From: Alphaproteobacteria bacterium | GTDB taxonomy: Bacteria > Pseudomonadota > Alphaproteobacteria > CAISOG01 | Assembly (NCBI GenBank): GCA_018883285.1 | Contig: VEQJ01000065.1 | Span: forward strand, 1 to 6,594 | Length of the DNA stretch: 6,594 nucleotides | Reading direction: 5' to 3' | Shown here: in pieces, positions 1 to 6,358 of the stretch | Layout of the letters: each line of letters begins with the position of its first letter | Numbering within the stretch: the first letter of the stretch is position 1 | The notes under the pieces: model-generated | What the model was told of the DNA's origin: nothing | What the model saw: the letters and a program-made list of their open reading frames with translations, nothing else | The model's database searches: none | Translations under genes and position numbers: made by a program

Positions 1-176
1 GGATAGGGCGGGTCAGCGGCGGGCTGGCATCGGCGCGGGTAAGAGCAGGCTATGGGGAGTAAGCCAAGGGATTTTTGATTGATTTTTGCCGATCATTCCT
101 GCAAAGTAAGGCGCTGTTTTGGGGCAAAAGCCCAAAACCGCACCACCACCCTCACAACGAACTGCCCAGCTAATTC
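1..176. other. Leader region without a recognisable gene
   Basis: No convincing gene is seen here. Two short plus-strand frames are open from the left edge, one stopping at TAA 60-62 and one near position 80, but neither gives a recognisable protein, so the end of a neighbouring gene can be neither shown nor excluded. The stretch contains a direct repeat of GATTTTTG (70-77 and 81-88) and a hairpin at 116-138. I found no good -35/-10 pair for the response-regulator gene that starts at 177. Confidence 0.5.
116..138. repeat. Perfect 8-bp inverted repeat (hairpin)
   Basis: GTTTTGGG (116-123) and CCCAAAAC (131-138) are perfect reverse complements around a 7-nt loop. It lies about 40 nt before the response-regulator start. 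There is no T-run after it on either strand, so it is not a classical intrinsic terminator. It could be a leader hairpin or the terminator remnant of an upstream gene; the role is unknown. Confidence 0.45.
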
Positions 177-707
177 GTGCCAAACTATCGCTTTAATGTC
201 CTGAATATTCTGCTGGTGGATGACAGCAAAAGCATGCGCAGCCTGATTCGGGTGATTTTGCAGGCGTGGGGCATTACCAATATCTATGAGGCGGAGAATG
301 CGGAAACCGCCTTTAACCGCCTGAAAGAATTTGCGATTGATGTCATCCTGGTCGATATCATGATGAAGCCGATGAATGGTATCGAATTTACCAAACAGGT
401 GCGCAATTCCGAGGATAGTGCCGACCCCTTTGTGCCGATCATTGTGGTCAGCGGTTATACCGAGCGGGAACGGGTGTTGGCCGCCCGTGATGCCGGCGCG
501 AATGAGGTGATGACCAAGCCCATTACCGCCAAGGCGTTGTATTCCCGCCTGGTTGAGGTGATTGAGCATCCCCGCCCCTTTGTGCGCACGCCCGACTATT
601 TTGGCCCCGATCGCCGCCGTGGCCAAGATCGCAACTATGATGGGCCCGAACGGCGGGTGGCCGCCCCCGGCACCGGCATTATTAAGGGTGGCCGCGTCGG
701 TAGTTAG
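177..707 (+). CDS. Single-domain response regulator (CheY-like receiver) with GPDRR/GPERR tail
   Basis: A 176-residue receiver-domain protein, expected to be a cytoplasmic phosphorelay or chemotaxis-type signalling component that receives phosphate from a histidine kinase. The REC fold spans about residues 9-130. The acidic pair is D15-D16 (LLVDDS), the likely phosphoacceptor is D60 in DIMMKPMNG, the switch Ser is S92 (VVSGY), and the conserved Lys is K114 followed by P115. There is no DNA-binding or enzymatic output domain. The tail from about 140 is basic and carries two related motifs, FGPDRRR (142-148) and DGPERR (155-160). The GTG at 177 is the first possible start because an in-frame TAA sits at 171-173, and it leaves the usual short lead before the first beta strand. 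No Shine-Dalgarno sequence is obvious. The HTH gene follows 17 nt after the stop counted to its ATG, so the two may be co-transcribed. The kinase partner is not in the window. Confidence 0.9.
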   Translation: MPNYRFNVLNILLVDDSKSMRSLIRVILQAWGITNIYEAENAETAFNRLKEFAIDVILVDIMMKPMNGIEFTKQVRNSEDSADPFVPIIVVSGYTERERVLAARDAGANEVMTKPITAKALYSRLVEVIEHPRPFVRTPDYFGPDRRRGQDRNYDGPERRVAAPGTGIIKGGRVGS

Positions 708-724
708 AATGCTTGGCGGAGATT

Positions 725-1141
725 ATGACCCAAGAACCCTTAGAGCTAATCCCGCCTTTTGACGGTGAGCTGTACAGCGAAGCCTGGTGGCAGCGCGTCG
801 CCCCTAACTTGACCCTTGAGGGCAGAGCGTTGGTGCACAAAACCCTTATAGAGGCTGCCGATAGGTTGGGGGAGGCTGCCGCCAGGTTAGCGGAAGCGGA
901 GGGGCGCGCCAGACGGATAGAGGAGGCGCAGGCGGAGGTGCGGCGGCTGGCTGTTGCGCAGCGTGAAAGCGGGCTAACGCACGGAGAAATAGCGAAAAAT
1001 TTGAGTGTGCATCGCGGGACGGTAACGCGATGGCTGAACGAATATCGGCGTGATGCGGGCGCGATAGGGCTTAAATGGAATGTTATATTCTTCTTTTGGT
1101 CATTTGCCAAGCATTCTATCAAAAATTCATACTTTATTTAG
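725..1141 (+). CDS. Small coiled-coil protein with C-terminal helix-turn-helix
   Basis: A 138-residue protein of unknown specific function, probably DNA-binding. Residues 37-80 form a long Ala/Glu/Arg-rich helix with coiled-coil character. Residues 81-108 look like a homeodomain-like or resolvase-type HTH (LTHGEIAKNLSVHRGTVTRW), where HRGTVTRWL would be the recognition helix. The ATG at 725 is preferred, with GGAG at 718-721 just upstream. An in-frame TTG at 713 would add four residues. The last ~22 residues (from about 117, WNVIFFFWSF onward) are aromatic and hydrophobic and are encoded by strikingly AT-rich DNA (15/60 G+C in 1081-1140, against 45/60 in 901-960). This suggests that the original 3' end was lost and the frame now runs into foreign or intergenic sequence. 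It follows the response regulator by 17 nt on the same strand. A regulator, a phage-type small terminase-like protein or a transposase-related HTH are all possible. Confidence 0.65.
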   Translation: MTQEPLELIPPFDGELYSEAWWQRVAPNLTLEGRALVHKTLIEAADRLGEAAARLAEAEGRARRIEEAQAEVRRLAVAQRESGLTHGEIAKNLSVHRGTVTRWLNEYRRDAGAIGLKWNVIFFFWSFAKHSIKNSYFI

Positions 1142-1190
1142 TAAAGCATAAAAAGTTGACAATTGTATGTCGGCTGTCGCCATGCGCCGC

Positions 1191-1221
1191 CCCAGCCGCC
1201 ACCTGATTACCAGCGGCTGGG
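1191..1221. repeat. 9-bp GC-rich stem-loop
   Basis: CCCAGCCGC (1191-1199) pairs perfectly with GCGGCTGGG (1213-1221) around a 13-nt loop. It sits in the 144-nt gap between two convergent genes (ends at 1141 on plus and 1286 on minus), a natural place for a terminator. Neither side has a T-tract, so intrinsic termination is not proven. The rest of 1142-1285 shows nothing recognisable. Confidence 0.4.
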
Positions 1222-1285
1222 AAGGCTGATGAGGGTTAGTACGTTCTCTAATTTCGCTGGTTTTGTGGCACTTCTAAGGGAAGAA

Positions 1286-1678
1286 TTACCTTTCCCCATA
1301 CCCCGAGAAGTTGAAAGGCGGAATAACGGTGCCAGAATCCCCAGTATCCTTGCACTCTTTGGGGTTGGTCACTCCTGTAAAATCGTTTAGCGTGCTTTTT
1401 CGGATCACTAATTGCGAACATTCCACCCCTTCCACCGTAGTAGGTTCTGTCAGAACTTTTTCGATTGCAGGCGGCACTTCTTTCACAGAAAGAGTTTTTC
1501 CATTGCCCAACCTTATCTCATAAGTTGATACAGTATGTTTCTTAGTAATCACGCCCGGCCCAATAGGTTCGGCGACATAGGGACCAACAGCTGGTGCTCG
1601 CCATTGGTAGAGCGCATATCCACCCAGAGCAACCGCAGCAACCGTAAGAGCCAATCCAGCGTTTTCTTTAATCATCAT
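1286..1678 (-). CDS. Small membrane-anchored or secreted protein of unknown function
   Basis: A 130-residue protein that I do not recognise. Residues 8-25 (GLALTVAAVALGGYALYQ) form one hydrophobic segment, read as an N-terminal membrane anchor or uncleaved signal. The remaining ~105 residues would lie in the periplasm. That part is Pro/Gly/Thr-rich, with likely beta structure around STYEIRLGNGKTLSVKE (51-67) and two cysteines (C87, C109) that could form a disulfide. The start is well supported: AGGAG (complement of 1684-1688) lies 5 nt before the first ATG at 1678 and 8 nt before a second ATG at 1675, so either Met could be used. A possible promoter with a perfect TTGACA box lies about 90-120 nt upstream. 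It is convergent with the HTH gene and not linked to the efflux operon by sequence. It sits in an AT-richer stretch between GC-rich genes, suggesting an accessory insertion. Real gene likely, function unknown. Confidence 0.65.
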   Translation of the reverse strand: MMIKENAGLALTVAAVALGGYALYQWRAPAVGPYVAEPIGPGVITKKHTVSTYEIRLGNGKTLSVKEVPPAIEKVLTEPTTVEGVECSQLVIRKSTLNDFTGVTNPKECKDTGDSGTVIPPFNFSGYGER

Positions 1679-1766
1679 TCAATCTCCTCTGTTGTTTTTG
1701 AGATTGGATACAGGAGAAAGATTGTCGCCTTTTTTGCTGTGCAACCTCAAAGGTTTTATTGTTGAT

Positions 1767-1796
1767 ACATTAATATATTTTTAATAAAGCTGTCAA
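1767..1796 (-). promoter_or_regulatory. Possible sigma70 promoter for the small membrane protein
   Basis: On the minus strand a perfect -35 box TTGACA (complement of 1791-1796) is followed by a very AT-rich stretch. The -10 is ambiguous: TATTAA at 15-nt spacing matches 4 of 6 bases, and TAATGT at 18-nt spacing (1767-1772) matches 3 of 6. Placement about 90 nt before the ATG at 1678 fits. It lies in the 232-nt gap between the two minus-strand genes. Confidence 0.4.
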
Positions 1797-1813
1797 GGGG
1801 AAAAAACACAAAA

Positions 1814-1840
1814 AAGATAGGCTGGTAAAGATAGGTTGGT
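1814..1840. repeat. Tandem 13-bp near-identical repeat
   Basis: AAGATAGGCTGGT (1814-1826) and AAGATAGGTTGGT (1828-1840) differ at one base and are spaced 14 bp apart. They lie just downstream of the efflux operon, next to two T-runs (minus-strand reading of 1801-1817). No hairpin precedes the T-runs, so a terminator cannot be called. The role is unknown. Confidence 0.4.
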
Positions 1841-1910
1841 GGCGCGCTCTTGGGTGATTTGCTCAGGGCGGCCCGCTCCCCCCCCGTCCCTCCTCCCGCT
1901 ACACCCCCCC

Positions 1911-3458
1911 TTACATCGTTCCTAGCGATTGATAAACCCGCGTCCAGTTGCGGGTGGATTGGGCGGTGGCGTCGGCCTGCGCGCTTTGCACCTCATACAG
2001 GCGGCGTTGGGCATCCAACACTTCCATAAAACCGTTCAGGCCACGGCGATAGCGTTGTTGCGCCAATTCCAGATTCAGTTGGTTGCTGGCCACCGCCTGT
2101 TGCAGGGTTTGGCGCCGCTGATCCTGCTGCAAAAAGGCGGACAGATTGGTTTCCACCTCGGCCAGGGCGGTCAGCACGGATTGACGATAGCTCAGGTCGG
2201 CTTGTTTGGTGCGGGCATCGGCGGCGGCAATCTCGGCCTCGGTGCGGCCAAAGGTAAACAGCGGCGCCAACACCGTGCCCCCCAATGACCAGACGTTGCC
2301 GGTGATCTGCATCGGGCTGCTGGGGCTGGATTGTTGCAGGCCGAATAGCCCGCTTAAAGTCAGATCGGGAAATTGCGCGGCGCGGGCGGCATCCCCACGC
2401 GCCAGGGCGGCCAGTACCGCCGCCTGCGCCTGCTGAATATCGGGGCGGGCTGCAATAACGCTGGCGGGGGTGTTCAGCATGAGATCGCCGCGCGCCTGTG
2501 GGATGGGCTGGCCAGCGGGGGGTGGCGGCGAGGCCTGTTGCAGCTTTGATAAGCTGCCCGGCGTTTGCCCCAACAGCAGTTCCAGCTGGCGCAAGGCGGC
2601 GGTTTCGGCGGCACGGTAAATCGGCAATTGCGCCTGGGTACTGCGCCATTGGCTTTCGGCCTGCGCAACATCCAGTTCGCTAACCAAGCCCGCATCCCGA
2701 CGCGCCTTGGTCAGTTGCCAGCTTTCCTGCTGCGCGGCGATGGTCGCCTGCGCCAACGCCTGCTGCTGCTGCGCGGCGCGAAGGTCAACATAGCCGCTGA
2801 CCAGGCTGGCTACCAGCCGCAAACGGGCATCGCCCAGGGCGGCCTGCGCCGACGCTTGCTCCGCCTCCGCGGCCTTTAGTTTGGCGCGGTTGCCGCCGAA
2901 CAGATCCAGCGACCAACTGCCCGTGACCGATTCGGACAGCACATTGGCGGTGGATTCCGCCTGCTTGCTGCGCGCCGCCCCAAGATTGCCGTTGAGTTGG
3001 GGTAGCAGGTTTGCTCCTGCCCCCTGCTGCGCGGCGGTCAGTTCGGCCAGGCGGGCTTCGGCCTTTTGCACATCCAAATTCTGCGCCAACGCTGTCTGCA
3101 CCAGCTGATTAAGGCCGTCATCCTGCAACTGCAACCACCACTGGCTGGCGGATTGTGTCGGTTGGGGTTTGGCGGTTTCGCCCGCGGCAGATTCGGTTTT
3201 TGCATCAGCGGGCGCGGCTTTATCCGGCGGCAAGGCCTGCCCCCCCCCGCTCAGATGGGCGGCTAGATCGATGGTGGCTTTGATCTGCGGCACCTCCTGC
3301 CAACTGACGGGGATAGCAGGTGGGGGGGCAACGGGCGATGATGTGGTCAGCGTCGGCTGCCGTTGGCTGCCATCCTGCGGCAACACGCAGCCCGACAAGA
3401 GAGCGACCAGGGAAAGCCCGAAAGCTGGGTTTGCTAAGAGATTTGAGAAACGATGCAT
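1911..3458 (-). CDS. Outer-membrane efflux channel lipoprotein (NodT/OprM family)
   Basis: A 515-residue TolC-like outer-membrane factor. It would trimerise as a channel-tunnel through the outer membrane and periplasm, completing the pump with the adaptor and ABC proteins encoded just upstream. The N-terminus is a lipoprotein signal peptide with lipobox LLSGC (lipidated Cys about residue 24). After an acidic, Pro/Ala-rich linker come two outer-membrane-efflux repeats. These are long Ala/Gln-rich helices: the first runs from about SQWWLQLQDDGLNQLV, and the second contains RPDIQQAQ and ends near YEVQSAQADATAQSTRNW. Length is near the ~450-520 usual for NodT-type factors. The ATG at 3458 lies 5 nt after the adaptor stop, implying coupled translation. 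A TTG at 3467 overlaps that stop and is a weaker alternative. The gene is much richer in G+C than the three pump genes before it (44/60 in one line), and it has G9 and C7 tracts near its 5' end. No clear terminator follows. Confidence 0.92.
   Translation of the reverse strand: MHRFSNLLANPAFGLSLVALLSGCVLPQDGSQRQPTLTTSSPVAPPPAIPVSWQEVPQIKATIDLAAHLSGGGQALPPDKAAPADAKTESAAGETAKPQPTQSASQWWLQLQDDGLNQLVQTALAQNLDVQKAEARLAELTAAQQGAGANLLPQLNGNLGAARSKQAESTANVLSESVTGSWSLDLFGGNRAKLKAAEAEQASAQAALGDARLRLVASLVSGYVDLRAAQQQQALAQATIAAQQESWQLTKARRDAGLVSELDVAQAESQWRSTQAQLPIYRAAETAALRQLELLLGQTPGSLSKLQQASPPPPAGQPIPQARGDLMLNTPASVIAARPDIQQAQAAVLAALARGDAARAAQFPDLTLSGLFGLQQSSPSSPMQITGNVWSLGGTVLAPLFTFGRTEAEIAAADARTKQADLSYRQSVLTALAEVETNLSAFLQQDQRRQTLQQAVASNQLNLELAQQRYRRGLNGFMEVLDAQRRLYEVQSAQADATAQSTRNWTRVYQSLGTM
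3240..3248. repeat. Homopolymer tract C9 (G9 in the coding strand)
   Basis: Nine consecutive C on the plus strand read as G9 in the outer-membrane factor gene, within the SGGGQ codons about residues 71-73. A second run, G7 on the plus strand (3322-3328), lies about 75 bp nearer the start, in the Pro-Pro-Pro codons. Both are in frame as given. Runs of this length can slip in replication or in sequencing. Confidence 0.8.
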
Positions 3459-3463
3459 AGCTG

Positions 3464-4402
3464 TCAATGTACCTGAGTTTGGGTGTAGTTCAATTCTAAC
3501 GGTTTGGCCTGAATGTACACATCCATTTGTTGTCCAACAAATGCGGGGATTGCCTCACGATCAAAGCGGTAAATAATTTGCAGGACGCGGGTATCAACTT
3601 TTTCGTTACGATTACCTGTGATGGATCGTTTTTCCACCACCATGGGTTCAAATCGCACAAATTTTAAAGGGATTTGTTTAATGCCTTGTCCACGCAGGCT
3701 ACCCACCGCCTGTGACGCTTCAGTTAATCGATGCGCTTGCCCCTCATCCACTTCTACTCGGACATGCAGGGTTTGGAGATCGCCAAGGGTCATTAGGGGT
3801 TCTGCTGTGATACCAGCGGTAGCGTACTCTCCCTGACGAACATTGACCTTCAGCACAGTGCCAGCAATGGGAGCACGCACCGTCAATTTATCCAATTCAG
3901 TTTCCAACACCTCCACTTCTGCGGCAGCTTGCCGTACTTCGGCTGATGCCAACTCTACGGCATCCTGACGACGGGTATGCTCTTCCGCGCTGATCGCTCT
4001 TGGATCCGTTAAGTTCCTGACAAATGCTAGCTGGTTTGTCGCTTGGCGACGGGCAGCCTCCATAACAGCTAGTTTAGCTTTGGCAGATGTCAATTGGGCA
4101 CGCGTGCTACGATCATCAATAGTAAATAGGGGTTGATTGTGTTGTACCGAATCACCAACTCGAACGGGAACAGCTTGCACCACCCCAGACAAATGAGGGC
4201 TTATGACAATGGTTTCCGAACTAGGCTCAATCACGCCTATCCCACCGACTTGACTGTCGAAAGGGTTGTTGAAGGTTGGCAGACTCGGATCGGTTTTTGG
4301 TCTTGGAGTTTGACCAACTACCTGTTGTACCGCGAACAACAAGAAAGCAACGGCAATTAGTGGCAATGCGTAACGATGTGCCCATTGGCCTGGTTTGGAC
4401 AT
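3464..4402 (-). CDS. HlyD/DevB-family periplasmic adaptor (membrane fusion protein)
   Basis: A 312-residue periplasmic adaptor that should bridge the inner-membrane ABC transporter to the outer-membrane channel. One N-terminal membrane anchor spans about residues 11-29. The first lipoyl half is at about 72-97 (GVVQAVPVRVGDSVQHNQP), and the alpha-helical hairpin at about 100-172. The second lipoyl half is at about 173-194 (LTVRAPIAGTVLKV), followed by a beta-barrel domain (LHVRVEVDEGQAHRL, 212-226) and a membrane-proximal end. The hairpin is short and the whole protein is smaller than cyanobacterial DevB or MacA-type adaptors as I recall them. The start ATG has AGGAG 7 nt upstream, and that box overlaps the stop codon of the preceding ATPase gene (TAGGAG), so translation is probably coupled. 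The stop is 5 nt before the channel gene's ATG. DevB-like function is inferred from the ABC neighbours; specificity is unknown. Confidence 0.92.
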   Translation of the reverse strand: MSKPGQWAHRYALPLIAVAFLLFAVQQVVGQTPRPKTDPSLPTFNNPFDSQVGGIGVIEPSSETIVISPHLSGVVQAVPVRVGDSVQHNQPLFTIDDRSTRAQLTSAKAKLAVMEAARRQATNQLAFVRNLTDPRAISAEEHTRRQDAVELASAEVRQAAAEVEVLETELDKLTVRAPIAGTVLKVNVRQGEYATAGITAEPLMTLGDLQTLHVRVEVDEGQAHRLTEASQAVGSLRGQGIKQIPLKFVRFEPMVVEKRSITGNRNEKVDTRVLQIIYRFDREAIPAFVGQQMDVYIQAKPLELNYTQTQVH

Positions 4403-4412
4403 GAAAAAACTC

Positions 4413-5156
4413 CTAGACAGAATGGTTGGAGGGGGACGGGGCTATTGGGAAGGTCGCAGGATCTAGGCTATTCAGGTTGGGCTGATCATCAAGGATTTTG
4501 CCGTCGTCCATGGCGATGATTCTATCCGCAAAGGGATAAATACGGTTATCGTGGGTAACGACTAAGATCCCACGGTTATGATCACGTGCCCGCCGGCGCA
4601 GAATTTCCATTACCGCATGCCCTGTTTGTGCGTCTAGAGCAGCTGTGGGTTCGTCGCAGACGATCAAGGCTGGTTCGTGAACCAAGGCACGGGCAATGGC
4701 GACTCGTTGTTGTTGTCCGCCAGAAAGTTGACGCGGCAATTTGTCCAAATGTCTTCCCATGCCGATGTCATCTAGTATTAAGGCGGCTCGTTGGTTGGCA
4801 GCGGATAGAGGCATGCCAGCCGCAACCAGGGGCATCGCAGCATTTTCAACTGCAGTCAGTGATGACAGCAGATTGTATTGTTGGAAGATGAATCCAAGAT
4901 GCTGACGTCTGAACAGCACTTTAGGGCGATCCGCTAAGGTGGTGATAGTTGTTCCTAAGATCTCTATTGTTCCGCTAGTGGCCGATAGGATTCCAGAAAG
5001 TATCGACAGTAAAACGGTTTTGCCGCAGCCACTGGGACCTACAAGCATGGTGAGTTCCCCCTTTCGTAGGGTTAGGTCGATACCGTGTAATACGCGCACG
5101 ACTCCATCTCCAGCGGGAAAATCTTTAACGATCTGATGGGTTGTTAGAATGGTCAC
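4413..5156 (-). CDS. ABC transporter ATP-binding protein (DevA/LolD/MacB-type)
   Basis: A 247-residue cytoplasmic ATPase that powers the pump as a dimer on the FtsX-type permease. All ATPase motifs are intact, numbered from the GTG start: Walker A GPSGCGKT (40-47), Q-loop Gln about 92 (FIFQQYNLL), signature LSGGQQQR (144-151), Walker B LIVCDEP (164-170), D-loop AALD (172-175) and H-loop His about 202 (VVTHDNR). The Q-loop region and short regular length place it in the MacB/LolD/DevA branch (mechanotransmission-type transporters). I choose the GTG at 5156, which lies 4 nt after the permease stop with GAGGG 7 nt upstream. An ATG at 5195 would add 13 residues wholly overlapping the permease gene and has no family support. 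The gene ends in a TAG that forms part of the adaptor's ribosome-binding site. Substrate is not predictable from the ATPase. Confidence 0.94.
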   Translation of the reverse strand: MTILTTHQIVKDFPAGDGVVRVLHGIDLTLRKGELTMLVGPSGCGKTVLLSILSGILSATSGTIEILGTTITTLADRPKVLFRRQHLGFIFQQYNLLSSLTAVENAAMPLVAAGMPLSAANQRAALILDDIGMGRHLDKLPRQLSGGQQQRVAIARALVHEPALIVCDEPTAALDAQTGHAVMEILRRRARDHNRGILVVTHDNRIYPFADRIIAMDDGKILDDQPNLNSLDPATFPIAPSPSNHSV

Positions 5157-5160
5157 GGAC

Positions 5161-6300
5161 TTACCCTCGAAACACAACAGCGGGATCCAGGACAAAAACT
5201 TTGCGAATACTGACTAAGCTGGCTAACAACATGATTACAGTCACGGCGATAGCGGCACCCAATGCAACCTGCCAAGGAAGATAGAAGCCCCGTAACGCGG
5301 TTACGCCAGAAAGGCAGTAAAAAAACAGAGCGCAAAACCCGATCCCAATACTATAGCCAATAGATCCGACCACTGTTGCTTGCAACAGAACCATTCTGAG
5401 AATTTGTTGGTTGGTCACGCCAATGGCTTTGAGCGTGCCAAACTGTCTGATGTTTTCCAGCACAAAAATATAAAAGGTTTGTGCTGCCACGCTGGCACCA
5501 ACGATGAATCCTAAGGCAACCGTGATACCAAAATTTACAGGAATACCAGTTCGCTGAAGGTAATATTCGATGCTGCGCCACATAAAGTCGTACCAAGTTA
5601 AGGCTTGTAAATTCGTGGCTTGATGGATGCGCTTTGCTAAATCTGTTGGGTCAACGCCGGCGTTGGCCTTGGCGATGATAAAGGACATTTGGGTGCGTTG
5701 CTTTGCGGCCAGTTCTACAGCACGGCTATAGGTGGTGAAGACCACTGGAAAAGTGACAAAGGGGGCTGACGCGTCAGCTATACCAGTAATGACCACACGA
5801 TTATCGTTGATTTCAATTTCACGGGGAAGCTTGACGGCTTGTCCTGGCCAAATAAATTCATAGCCTGCGCGGTCGATAATCATGGCGTTAGGTTGTTGGA
5901 TGTCTTCCAGTCGTCCATGCAACATTTGGGGGGGAGCGCCGATTAAACTGTGGTCATCTATTCCCAGCAAAATAACCTGCTGCATGGTACCATCACCTGC
6001 CTTGATAACTGCTAACCCCTTATAAAAAGGCACGGCCCATTTCACCCCAGAGACGCTACGCACCGCTGATAACTTGACGTCAGGCATTGCAATGATTTCA
6101 TCGATGTACTGCACTTGGGGATCCATTACCCAAACGTCTGCTTCACGCAGATCGATGATTTGGCTAGCCGTCCGCTCCATCAGCCCGATAAAAATAGCTA
6201 CCTGTTGAGACATGAGTAGGGTAGCAAAGGTAATGCCGAAGATCAGGCCATAATATTTAGCGCGCTCACCCCGCAGCATTTTGAGTGCGATCAGATTCAT
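5161..6300 (-). CDS. FtsX-type ABC permease (DevC/MacB-like)
   Basis: A 379-residue inner-membrane permease, the first gene of the pump operon. The layout is that of the DevC/MacB class. TM1 is at about 17-40 (YYGLIFGITFATLLM), followed by a large periplasmic domain of about 210 residues (MacB-like core, beginning READVWVMDP). Three TM helices follow: about 258-282 (NFGITVALGFIVGASVAAQ), 300-330 and 340-365. The cytoplasmic loop between TM2 and TM3 (LENIRQFGTLKAIGVTNQQI) holds the coupling helix typical of FtsX domains. Four TM helices and this length match intact DevC proteins. The ATG at 6300 gives the expected MNLIALKML opening, though only a weak ribosome-binding site (GAAG) precedes it. 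Upstream lie palindromes that resemble a repressor operator. Such permeases usually couple ATP hydrolysis in the cytoplasm to movement of the periplasmic part and adaptor; the substrate (lipid, siderophore, drug or peptide) cannot be read from sequence. Confidence 0.93.
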   Translation of the reverse strand: MNLIALKMLRGERAKYYGLIFGITFATLLMSQQVAIFIGLMERTASQIIDLREADVWVMDPQVQYIDEIIAMPDVKLSAVRSVSGVKWAVPFYKGLAVIKAGDGTMQQVILLGIDDHSLIGAPPQMLHGRLEDIQQPNAMIIDRAGYEFIWPGQAVKLPREIEINDNRVVITGIADASAPFVTFPVVFTTYSRAVELAAKQRTQMSFIIAKANAGVDPTDLAKRIHQATNLQALTWYDFMWRSIEYYLQRTGIPVNFGITVALGFIVGASVAAQTFYIFVLENIRQFGTLKAIGVTNQQILRMVLLQATVVGSIGYSIGIGFCALFFYCLSGVTALRGFYLPWQVALGAAIAVTVIMLLASLVSIRKVFVLDPAVVFRG

Positions 6301-6322
6301 TAGGCTTCATGCTCATTGGTAA

Positions 6323-6334
6323 ATGATATATCAT
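6323..6334. repeat. 12-bp perfect palindrome
   Basis: ATGATATATCAT is its own reverse complement. It lies between the permease start and the operator-like repeats, near the expected transcription start of the efflux operon, and overlaps the candidate -10 box. It may be part of a regulator site or simply AT-rich promoter sequence. Confidence 0.5.
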
Positions 6335-6358
6335 ATGGTACAGCAATACCATAACTGT
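6330..6358 (-). promoter_or_regulatory. Candidate promoter of the efflux operon
   Basis: On the minus strand TATGAT (complement of 6330-6335) matches the -10 consensus in 5 of 6 positions, about 30 nt before the permease ATG. At 17-nt spacing the -35 position (6353-6358) reads ACAGTT, a poor match, so activation or weak activity is possible. The -35 region lies inside the inverted repeats, so a bound repressor would block polymerase. Inferred from motif and position only. Confidence 0.35.
6334..6353. promoter_or_regulatory. Inverted repeat TATGGTA-6 nt-TACCATA
   Basis: TATGGTA (6334-6340) and TACCATA (6347-6353) are perfect 7-bp arms with a 6-nt spacer. It abuts the stronger repeat at 6355-6372 and shares the GGTA core with it, so it may be a second, related half of a regulator binding region over the efflux promoter. 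Confidence 0.45.

Noticed and set aside
93..626. Minus-strand 177-codon frame opposite the response regulator
   Set aside because: The plus strand encodes a complete receiver domain with all catalytic residues; the antisense product has a low-information His/Gly/Ile-rich composition.
682..1122. Minus-strand frame opposite the HTH gene
   Set aside because: It has a Ser/Ala/Arg-rich shadow composition caused by the GC-rich HTH gene on the plus strand, which has a sensible coiled coil and HTH.
1156..1161. Perfect TTGACA on the plus strand after the HTH gene
   Set aside because: No acceptable -10 box occurs 15-19 nt downstream and no plausible plus-strand gene follows, so it is probably chance.
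1163..1390. Plus-strand 75-codon frame in the gap and over the small membrane-protein gene
   Set aside because: It overlaps the better-supported minus-strand gene, lacks a ribosome-binding site and has no recognisable features.
1993..2649. 218-codon minus-strand frame inside the channel gene
   Set aside because: It is an alternate frame of a GC-rich gene, rich in Arg/Pro/Gly/Ala, within a channel gene that reads through intact.
5157..5195. Upstream ATG start for the ATPase at 5195
   Set aside because: It adds 13 residues that only overlap the permease gene, whereas the GTG at 5156 has a GAGGG box at 7-nt spacing directly after the permease stop.
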